DNA from: Reticulitermes speratus
Taxonomy: Eukaryota; Arthropoda; Insecta; Blattodea; Rhinotermitidae
Length of the DNA: 64,000 nucleotides
Assembly (NCBI GenBank): GCA_021186555.1
Contig: JAJKFL010000004.1
Coordinates: 25,386,406 to 25,450,405, forward strand
Direction of reading: 5' to 3'
In this document: positions 35,101-46,900 of the stretch, piece by piece
Numbering within the stretch: position 1 is the first letter of the stretch
Layout: every line of letters begins with the position of its first letter
The notes under the pieces: generated by a model
Told to the model about the DNA's origin: nothing
Databases searched by the model: none
The model's input: the letters and a program-made list of their open reading frames with translations, nothing else
Program-made: the position numbers and the translations under genes

Positions 35101-37936
35101 TAATTCTACTACCACAAGAATAAACTCTAACTCATTTTCAGGCCTGAAGAAGTACTCTGGCATAAAATGAAATTTATCATAATTCACTGGCTGCTGATTT
35201 TAAAATTTTTCTCTGCACCAGAAGGGATGTTTATTTCTGTGGATTTTGACAAACATATAAAACCATTTTAATCCCATTTCCAACAGATACATCATTCTTT
35301 AATGATGTAATAGCAAGAATCTCACAGTGAAAGTCATTTATTTCAACTCCTACTCAAGTAGTAATTCACTTGCTAACCAACTGAAAGCTGATCTATTGTG
35401 GCTGGTGATGTAGGGAATATTCTATGTGGTCATTTTTATTTTTACAAATAAAGATGTTGAATTTTAAAATTATTTACTCCATGCATTATGAATCAATATT
35501 TTTATTTATTGTACCAACTAAATGCACTTACAATACATGATACGACAGTCACTTCACTCTGACATGTTTCAGAATAACAAGGCCATCTTCAGGGATACAT
35601 ACCAAGCTTAAAACCACATATAGTAAACTGGGTTCCATCTATAAATTTCATAAACTTCGGTACATTCTGCTGCTAATACCACTTAGTATGTTGATAAAAT
35701 ATGTGAATATCCTGATGTGTCAAATTGTAACACATTTAAATATAAAATATTTAAAATATATAAAGTATAATTTGAGGCAAGACTGTGAGTTGTGGCAGTA
35801 TATATTCAAATATATACTGTAGTGCTCAATCCAATGTGGACAATGTCCCTGAGTTGTGTGGTATGTACAGAAGGCAACTGAATACTAGTAACTAGTATCA
35901 CACTTGCGATTGTAGAATTTGGCACTCCAGTTATATCTGTTAACAGGCCAAGACTAGTGCTAGGCAGTTGGCTTTTGATTTGGCCAAGTAAGGCAATTCT
36001 GTTACTACTGTCAGATCTCTCTGTGGCATCTTAGCATGGGTCTAAAATTTTACAAAATCAAACAAAATCACTATACTGTCTGAATATGCACGTGTTCCTT
36101 ACTGAGTGACTGCTAGATGGCGCACGGTCACTGTCCCAATTAAACAGCATGGTGTCCCAAATAAGCGAAGCAAATTCTGGTTAATTTTCTTGATTCATTT
36201 TTGTTCTTTGAAATGTGTCCCAAATAAATTGCTACCCTGATTAACTGATGGCCCAATTAACCGGAATCTACTGAGTATATATATATATATGTTTGGGTGG
36301 GAACCTCAATTTGGCAAGCTTTAAAATAGTCATGACCACCCAATGTGTGCATGTGTTATTGGAGTCTTTACATTTTATTTACTTTGTTTTGGAGTTTAAA
36401 ACTTCATATTATAATTAAATTACACTGAAACTGTGAATAATAAGAACACAGTTTATATACCACATGAATCTTCTGAGAGATTTGAGATTCCCATGGCAGT
36501 GACCATGAAGATTAATGTTTTCTGAGATGTGATGCCGAGCAGTTTGATAGGTAGTACGAAAATACATGATGTCACATGTCACAACCCAGAAGACAATTTT
36601 CAAGGAGACTTTTTGTCAAATTTTCAAGTGGCATTGCAAAAGTCACAAAATAAAAATACTGTTGTTCAAAATCAAGTAGAGCTAACCCTCAAAATGTCAC
36701 TTTTTGTGGATTGTTGTACCATGCTCTATAATGAAAACCTAAGGAATGAAGCATGAAGATAATTTGATTAGAAAGTCACAGAATAGTACAGCTTACTTAT
36801 GTCACATAAAATATACACTTCACAATTCAGTACTTCAGAGGTATTCTGTCATCCAAATTTTTTATTAGGAACAGCCCCTACCACTGTCAGGTGCAGCCTT
36901 TGTAGTATACACTTTTTTCAACTTAAACGTTTGTTTTGTATATTATTACTTCAACTCAAATTTTCAGATTTGTTGTAAAGTTTAAAAAAGACAGGACTTA
37001 CGTGTCTCCTCAAAGGTGCGATCATATTTGAAAAATCTCATAACGCAGAGACATGTCATGAAAAAAGTCCCAGTTAGAGACAGTACTGTGTATATGACTC
37101 GCAGACTGAACCATGAAAACCTACAGGATGGAACAAAACAAAATGTTAAACATTCAGACTTTCAGGTAACATTCAGGAACAGTCAGTTGCCTACTACGTT
37201 GATTCTCATTCCTTGAAAAACAAAAGAGCTTGCACATTGATAATGTCCATTGTTTGCATATCTGTGGTTTGGTATATTTGTACACCAACTTGTATGCACT
37301 CCATCACAACTTTTGAGACAAAGCAGGGGTTTTCACAAAACTGATATTGAAGATCATGTTACAGAAGATCAGTTGGATGTCATGCATGTTACATACTTCC
37401 CAACTAAAATTTATTTTGCCTATTTCACCTTATACTGAAACATGGAGTAAAGTTTGGAGGGTAATTCAGCTTACAGTACAGAGACATTTACTTTACAAAA
37501 GAAAATTTTTAGAATTATGATTGGTACAAAACCGAGAAATTCATGAGGAAAGCAAATCCAGCTGTAAATGTTATTGATACAAGGAATAAATACCATCTTC
37601 ATAGACCAACTGCCAAACCTTCAAATTTTCAGAAAAGTACATACTATGCTGGCACCAAAATACTCAACAGTTTACCATCTAGACTCACAAGTCTGATGAA
37701 TAAAAAGATCAATTTAAAGCAGCATTAAGATACTTAAATGCACACTCCTTTTATTCTGTTTATAAAGTTCTAACACATAAAGATGACTCATAGTCTTATT
37801 GTCAATTGTATAAAGAGAATCTGGTGTAACAGCTGAATACTGTGTGAAACACTTACATTTTTGTGTTGTATATTTTGTATCTTTATGACTTATTCCACAT
37901 CCTCTTGTCACTTTTACTAAGTTTTGGATCCACGCA

Positions 37937-37973
<37 letters not shown>

Positions 37974-40900
37974 TGTACATATGTATATATGCAAATATGT
38001 ATGTACTGGCAGCTCTGTCTCCATAAGTCATAGGCAGAAAAATTACATAATTCCAGCAGACCATTTTCCCAATGATTTATTTGTATATTAGCGCTGACTG
38101 AAACAGGTACAACCATAACCATGGCAAGACCTTTTTATAATTACTTCTAGTAAATAAATAAACTACACATAATTAAAATAAATTATTTTATATTGTAGTT
38201 CAATATATGAATCACCATTGTTTATCAAGTAAAGCTTAAACTTTTAATATGATTTAAAATCAAGCTTTATTTCCATTTTCTAGTAGTGCTGTACCTTACC
38301 CCACCACTGACTGTTACAGAAAAATGAAACCACTTATTTATTCATCCACAGTCAGTGCTCACCAGCAACGTTTTTTAAAATCATATGTAGCCTAGCCAAA
38401 CTTCTACAAAATTTTCAAACAAAATGAGTGTGGCATTTCTTCTTAAAGTAGGCCCTTAATATAAGAACAAATTTCTAGTGGTGTTAATGAATATCATTAT
38501 TGTTGATCATATCTTGGCACAAATGCACTTATTCAAAATAGCTCCTTCCCAGAAGAATATATATATATTTACATTTTAGTACTGTAGTGCCTACCCCAGA
38601 GTGTTGCTACCCTACAGCTCAATTCTCTGAAGCAGGTTCTATCGGTAGCGACCGATAAGGCAATCGCTGGATTCCCTATTTCTAATTTCGCTGCCACCAG
38701 TAGGCGAACAGTAGCCTACACTTTGCTCGATACGCCCCACAGGTAATTGTCAACGTATCAAAATAATACAGTCGATTTAAAGTTTAAATAACATAACCTG
38801 TATTATATACAAAATAAATAAATTTACAATAAAACTTAATTAACAACTTCACAGTTAAATTGCCACGTAAAGGTTAAATTAACTGCTTGCCCTCTTAATG
38901 AATTTTTAACGCCGCGTTGCTAAACAAATTTAGAATTTCAAATTCTATCACCAAAGTATTAAAACACCAAAAGTGCTCCGTTCCAGTAATTGTTTTCAAA
39001 GCAAATATAAAATTCAATACAGCTCACTTACCTTGCACGCACAGCCATAAACCAGTATTTATAATCATCGCCGAAGTAACTTGCAGGAGCTTAATGTCGT
39101 CTTTACAAAATTTCTGAAACGTGAATGAGAACGTTTGCCTCGCGGAATCTCCTTATATAAACAATTAAGGAATTCCCGCCTCAGCATACTTCAAAGTGCG
39201 GTGAACCAACGTTCACTGCACTGCAGGTAATAACCTGTAGTGGCAATGTCAGCAACATTCAACCAAATGCCTAACTCATTGTTTAAACCAAAAATCAAAA
39301 TTCCAAAAAGATAAATCTACCGCTATTATTCATTCATTACATCTCTCCCTTTCTTCAAATAAAGATTCGGGAGCGAATCTTTAAACAACGTATTAACCAT
39401 CTTGTAATGAATGAATTAATGCGTGTCTAAGTAAACAAAATTACAACAAAAAAACCCAAAACAGTGTACAATACTCAAGTAAATGTGTAATGTCTTACAA
39501 TTTCAACAGTGTAAATCCCGCGGGTTTATATTCGGTAAAGAACATAAACGCCATCTAACCCATTAGATCACTGCGTCCTAGTGATAAAATGGTGTGGCGG
39601 GAAATGTAGGTGTAGTGGGTAGAAAATATATAAAACCGTAACAAAATTACAACCAGTACAACAAAATAAAACAGTCATTAACATTCTATCGTCTTCACGA
39701 AGCAGTCCGGTACGTCGTGAAAGTAGTCGAGCTTCGTGCTGGTTCCTCGTGAGATAATTCGCGTGGAATTGATGTGGAACCACGGTGTTTTGGATCTGGT
39801 GATTCTTTTAACGTTTGAGAAGGAGGTGCCTCTTTAGCTTTACAAAAAGTAATCACTCTGCAAAAATAGGACCGAAGAAGGAAAATTAGCAACAGTGAAA
39901 CAGTCAAGGTGCCAAATATTGCAATTAAAATGGTGTACCAAATGCTTCTTTGGTTTCGCTGTGCTAATGTATGATGAAAGTGTAACATAGTGTTAACATC
40001 AGCAGTCACTCGTGGAGTAGTAAATTTTGACATTAAATCATCAATTTCAACAACTGCAGATGGAACTGTCTCCTGCAAAATGTTCAACTCGTGGTCCGTT
40101 AGAATACCGACTTTATCCGGTGTGTAGAAAGTTGGGTTTGGAAGTGCCATCTCGTTGCCTCCTGTCAGCTCTGGAGTCACAAGAAAGGTGTCGGTCACGA
40201 TGTAGCACCGCATGGCGTTGGAAACGAATCCGCTCCCCGAGAGTTCTCTGGAGTGAGAGGTCCACGTTCGGTTCTCCAAACAACGAAAGGTGACTTGTTG
40301 TGGCTCAGGTATGTTGTAAATCCACAACGTATCGTGACGTGTCCATGCTGGTTCCTTGTGATGTTGAGACATCTGTCTCTGGCACAACTTATGTGAGTCC
40401 AAGGTCTGGAAAAATAAACTTGACTCACACGTTACAACTTTCGTCGTATAAATTGCTTTGTCCGCCGGACACATAGCAACACTGCCTCCAACGCAGCGAT
40501 TGATTTCGGCTTCCGTGAACAAGGCGTAGCTGTGTTGAATTTCGTTAAATCCAAAATACATATAGTTCGGCTTATATTGAACAAAAGTGTTATTTAAAAC
40601 GGGCATTGGGAAAGCAATTAATTTGTACAATACAAAATTACGATTGGCAGTCTTGAGTGGTACGTTTAAAATTAACCTAATATTATGGGCATCACCCACA
40701 ATGGCTACCTTAACCAGATCATAGTACAAGTACAAATTTTCAAACTTGCTTCCAGCAAACCATTCATAATTTTCAGGCAAGTAACGAGATGTGTTCACTA
40801 AAATGTTACGTAAGGTGTCTGGACTAACCAGATTAATTGGCAGCTTGCCTAAAAGCACACACTGTACGGCATCTGCGAGTTCATCCAAATTCTGACTCAA

Positions 40901-43900
40901 ACGTAAAATAGCAAATTCCAATTGTCTAATGACAACATATAAGTCACTCATACCATGCAAAGTTACATTAAGCCACATTATATCTCTAGTAATTTCCTTA
41001 AATCTGTCATGTGACTGTGTTACCACACCTTTTACAATACTGGACAAATTCGTTAACACTTCCGAATTTGTGTTGGTAATAGTGTCTAGACGTTTCATGT
41101 AAGTCACATGGTTAGCAAGTGAGGAAACAATGTCTTGTTCACGTAACTGTAACTCGTTCAGCACTTCATGAAGGGAATGTAAATCTGATACAGTTGCAGT
41201 TCCAAACAAAGTCTTTAAAATTACACCTCCCAAGTTAACTAAACCTCTTCTGGGATCCAGTTTCGGTAGAAACTGCTTCAAATAATTAAGCTTGGCTTCA
41301 AGTGTTGTCAGTAAAATATCCACTTGTCTAAGTTCGTTTACAAACGTAAATTCTACAGTTTGGTCCTTTATTAAAAATAAATCTTCCCTCAAAGTAGCAA
41401 TGATCTCTTCATATGGCTTCAAATCCAAGTCTAAAACAATGCGCCAGATGTCATTTGTTAAAATTACATCTTTTGTTTTCAAAAATACCGTGCTGTGGTT
41501 CAACGGTTGAACAATTACACCTGCTACCAGGCTCAGCATGCAACCTGTAACACAACAAGGATGTAATGTTCAAAATAGTCTACTTTAATTTTAAGTTTAT
41601 CAAGTACCCAATCATAAGTTATAAGCTAATCATTACGGAGTACGTATCCTCTGCCCACTGCAAGTACGCACTTCATTCGTCAGCTGTCTTTGTCTTATGA
41701 CGTCAGAGTGGTACCGATCATGTCGCAATGAAGGTCGGTTGTACTGTCAGCTGTTTACCACCATGCTGTGTCGTCTCTTAGTAACGTTCGACATCAGTTC
41801 GTTTTAACCACAGACAAATAGCAATTCATTCTTAAAAAAAAAAATTTGTTCTTCGACTCCAGTCTCGTGTAGTATAGTCACGTACCGTAGTCGCATAGCT
41901 AGTCACGCTTTATGGCTGTCCGTCCTGCATCTGAATTCTCGTACGAGATCTAGTGATCGGCGGCTCTGGCCGTATAGTCCTTAGTTCGCGACTAGACAGT
42001 GGTGTGTTCGGTGGCACATAGGTAGGGTCTCTTGCTTCAGAACTAGGGGTATCCAAACTTTCATGTCCCGCTTCAGGGGTATCCAACACTGGGTCAAGTG
42101 CTGTTCTTGGTTCAGTTCCTGGCTCTGCCGGTTGTGATCGCAATATTGGCCCTGAACCAATTTTAACGTCTTCCTCTTCTACCCTTTTCTTTGCCCCGAA
42201 TTCCTCTTTCTTTAGAGTCTTTCGACCTGCCTTAGGTTCCCAAGTTTCTTCACTATAAGCTCTCTTTAGCCTATTGATGTGGACAACAAACTTTTTCCCG
42301 CGCAAACTAATTATTTCATAATTCAACTCTGACAGCTTAGCTGTTACCTTGAATGGACCTGTCCAGGGTTTATGAAACTTGCGGCATAAACCTGGTTTCT
42401 TAGCCGGATTGTACAAGTAAACCAAATCTCCTATTTCAAAACTTCTCAGTTTAGCCTTCCTGTCGTATAGCCTCTTATTATTCAAGTGAGACTTCCTGTT
42501 GTTTTTCTTTACAAACTGATAGGCCTTCTCTAAACTAAACTTTAGGTTTTCTAATCGCCTTGCATGATCATGATCTTTCACTTCGTCTGACAATTTGGCC
42601 TTCAAATCGTCACTGCTAGGTAAAATCATTTCTCTACCATGCAACAAATGAAATGGGCTGTACCCTGTAGTCGAATGTGGTGTAGCTCTGTATGCCATAA
42701 GAAAAAATGGAACCAAAGTGTCCCAGTTTGTATTTGCTGAGTCAACATAGTGCGAGAGACCTGTGTTCAAAGACCGGTGCAGTCTTTCGATCATTCCATT
42801 TGAAATCGGGTGGTAAGGTGAAGTACGGAGTTTCCGAATTTTCAAAATTCTACATGTTTCCTTGAAAAATGTAGAAACAAATGATCGACCTTGGTCAGTA
42901 ATCAAAGTGGACCCGGTGCCGTGTCGAGTAACGATCTGTGTTGCGTACACTCTAGCACATGTCTCAGCTGTTTGGTCCGGAATTGGAAAGGCCTCTACAT
43001 ACTTTGTAAAATGGTCAATAAACGTCAGTATGTATTTGTTCTTACGAGGGGTCATTAGGTAAGGACCAGTTAGGTCCATGGATGTGACCTGGAAAGGGGC
43101 GGTTGGTTCCTCCACTTCACCTAGTGGGGCTATGAACTCTCTGTCCTCCTTCCTCCTCTGACATGGGTCACATTTCCTAATATATTCCTCTATAGATTTT
43201 CTCATGCCTGGCCACCAGTAACTCAGTGATATCAGGTCGTATGTCCTTTTCATACCTGGATGAGCTACATAAACCGGATCGTGATTCATTTTAATAATAT
43301 CTTGTACTAAAACCCTTGGTACAACTAGCTGATATCTGTTTGTGGATTGGCGTCTGTACATCACGCCGTCCTCATCTAAAAGGAATTCATTTCTGCTGGA
43401 ATATTTTCCAGGCTTCTGACTCTTGCAAAAAGAGTCCTTCCTTTGTTCCAAAAGGATTCTTTCCTTACTGAGTATCCCATCCTCTAGAACTGTGGCAACA
43501 TGTCTGCTCAGGGCATCAACGTGACCTATTTTTGAGCCAGCCTTGTGTTCAACCACAAAATCAAATTCGGACAGTCGTAGACTCCATCTCATCAAACGAC
43601 TATTATTGTCCGCAAAATTACGCAAGTAGGATAGTGCTGCGTGGTCAGTTCTGACAAGGAACTTTTTCCCATAGAGGTAACAACGAAAATATTTCGTTGC
43701 CCATACCAAAGCGAGCATTTCCGCTTCTGAGGCTGAATATGCTTGCTCTGCCTTATTCATCTGTCTACTGGCGTAAGCTAAAGGTCGTTCTACTCCACCC
43801 TGCACCTGAGACAAGATGGCGGCGACCGCTACTTTAGAGGCGTCTGTCGTGAGAATGAATGGCACCTCGAAATTGGGGTATGCCATCACGGGGGTTGTAC

Positions 43901-46900
43901 ATAACCTTGCCTTCATTTCCTCGAACGCCTTTTGTTGACTTGGACCCCATAAAAACTGTCGGTCCTTCCTAGTCAACTCCGTAAGGGGTTTTGCTACTTC
44001 AGCAAAACCTGGCACTAGTTTCCTGTAGAACGAAGCTAGGCCCAAAAATGCTCGAATATCCTTAACACTTTTCGGGACTGGATAATTTTCCACTGCCTTG
44101 ACTTTCTCAGGGGACGCCGAAACCCCTGCTTCTGTAAGCACAAATCCAAGGTATTGAACCTGGGGTTGCGCAAACACGCACTTTCCGGGCTGTAGTTGCA
44201 GGTTTGCCTTGTCAAACCTCTGCAGTACATTTTCCAGTCGCTGGGCATGTTCCTGTGCCGACTTGGAAAAGATGATAACATCATCTATGAAGACCCAGCA
44301 CTCAGTGCCTACTAGGTTCTTCAAAACCACGTCCATGAGCCGTTGAAAGCTCGATGGGCTATTAGACAAACCGTAGGGCAAGCGGTTGAACTCAAATTTT
44401 CCAAACGGAACTGAAAAGCTCGTTTTCTCTTTATCTTCTTCGCGGATACTTATTTGCCAGAACCCGCTATAACAGTCAAGGACTGTAAAATATTTAGCAC
44501 CATAAAGAGTGGAGGTTGTCTCTTCGAACACTGGCAAAGGATAGGTGTCAAATTTCGTCACTGCGTTAAGGGCTCTAAAATCAACACAAAAGCGAAATTT
44601 AGGGGACCCATCTGTACTCTTCTTAGGGACGAGGATGGCCGGAGCAGACCAGGGGGAATTGCTTTCTCTTATCACCCCCTTTTCCCGCATTTTTTCTATT
44701 TGGGACTTCATTTCTCCTCTCAGGGAGTACGGAACCCTATATTGCGGTCTTTTTATGGGTCGTGCGTCACCCGTCAGTATTTGGTGTTCCACTAAGTCAG
44801 TACCCTTAAAGTCATTCGTGTCTTCGTCATGAAACACATGAGCATACCGCAGTAGCACAGGCTCTATTATCTCCCTTTCCGCTTGTGTTAGGTGGTCTAA
44901 TTTTCCTTTCAATAGCTTATCATACAGGGCCTTATTCCTACTTGAGTTTCCCTGTCGGTACGGTTCTGCTTCGCTTCCCTTATTAATCCTGTCCACCTCA
45001 TACTCGGACATTTCTTCAGCCACACCCAGAACAGTTGCCTTAGGAATGGTCAGTTCTTCATTACTGAAGTTCGCAACCATCACGTAAGCACAGCTGTTCG
45101 TCGCTCTTTCCGTTCGGTGAGCGTCATGTGACGTCACTGCGGAAGGTGTAGTTGCCTTCGTCTGGACTCGTGCAAGTCCACGTGCAGAGTGTATCCCCTG
45201 TAGTGGGATCTGAGCCGGCTCCACACAAATTAGTGGAGGGAGATTCTGCTCCTTCCCAGACTCCAACCTTCCTAATACAATTTGCCTGCACCTAGGCGCT
45301 ATCTTAACATTTTCAGTAGCCCTAACAAGCCAAGACATACTCTCGTCTGTCTTATTCTCCGGGTGGGGTTTAGCTAGGAGCTGTTCGTCCATGCGCTTAG
45401 CCTCCCGTTCCCTGAATCTAGGGCTGCGACCGCCTTGGCCTCCGGAGAAAATAGTGAGTGCTTTGTGCCTTGTGGGTGGAACACTGTACACTTGGGGCAC
45501 TTTGAGTTGGGTTGGTAACACCATCTTGCTGCCCTCAAAATCAATTACAGCGCCTAAACTGGCCATGAAATCAGTGCCTACCAGACCGGCTGCTTCTGTA
45601 GGGAGCGTACAAATTAAGAATGTGTGTTTGAACTTACACCCATTTATCACAAAGGAAACTGACTGTTGTCCCCTGATGTCGAGGACGTCTCCAGTCACTC
45701 CATACGGTTCCATCGTGGTGACTTTTATGTCGCCTCTCGATACGCCGGGCTGCAGTATCGATATGTTGGAGCCAGTGTCCAAAATTAGCCTTCTCGACAT
45801 TCCCTCTATCTGCACTAAGATAGTGGGAGTGCCGTGCTCCAACAAGATATCAACCGTGGATTTAGTGACAGCATTGTCAGGGGCATTGAGGTGGAAAGAG
45901 CTGTCGTCGTTCTCACCTCTTTCTAGTTTCCCTGACTCTTTGTTTCCTTTTTCTCTCCCTTTTTTCCTTTCATCTGGGGGCTTATCATTCGGGGAACGTG
46001 AACGTCTCGAACGCCCACTTGAATTCCTCCTCCCCGATGAATTAGTGGAGTTGACCTCCCTTTTTAGCCTTGTAGGACACTCACTAGCAAAGTGGCCTAT
46101 CCCTTCGCACTCGTAACATCGCAAATTAGCTTTAGTTTGCGCACTCCTAGTACTCGAGTTCGTTGGCTTACATGAGCTGCTTGGTGCGTTATAACGCTGA
46201 GTAGGCGTGTGATTGACCGCGCGCCTCGCGTCAGCAGAACGACGTGGCTTGCGTTCGTGGTGGCGTGTGCGACTGGGTGAACGTGATTGCAGCTTGACCG
46301 AACTATCAAATCTAGTGTAAAAACTTTCATTAAATTTTTCCTGTTTTTCGGCTTCCTGCACAGTGATTGCAATTTGAAGCGCTTGTTCCATCGTTTGAGG
46401 GTTAGCATACCTGACCTGCCTACCGGGTACTCCGGTTAACCCTGCTACAAAACTAGCCAAGAGCAATCTTTCGGCATTTTCGTAGTGGATGCGCTGAGAC
46501 AAAGGGTCATCCACCTTGCAGACTATTTTCTGCGACAATGCCCTGCATCTGTCTGCAAATTGCTGTGGAGTTTCACTCCTCTCCTGCCTGGCTGTTTGTA
46601 ACTTCATAAAATGGTACTGGTCAGTATGGCTATCTCGAAATCTGTGCTTAAAAACACTTTTAAATTTTGACCATGTTACGTCTGCCGTATGTAACTCCAA
46701 GCATCCGTTATAAAACTGTCGTGCTGTGTCAGTCAACTTAAGTACAGCAACTTGGACCTTATCAGCGTCTTCCCAATTCCCTACTCTTGACGAACCCTCA
46801 ATACTGTTCAAAAATTCGTCTAGTGGAATGGACGTTTCGGTGCCTGACCATTTTGGCACTAATGAAACTAAAGACAAATCTTTATGGAAGATAGGCGCTC

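Noticed and set aside
36415..36603. Minus-strand ORF with hydrophobic start between receptor A exons 2 and 3
   Set aside because: Does not match the receptor; exon 2 (phase 1 end) joins exon 3 (phase 1 start) directly.
38917..39117. 66-codon plus-strand ORF, repeated identically at 47526-47726
   Set aside because: Lies inside both LTRs antisense to the element; the duplication only reflects LTR identity.
45391..46116. 241-codon plus-strand ORF
   Set aside because: Shadow frame antisense to the gag/protease region of the errantivirus.
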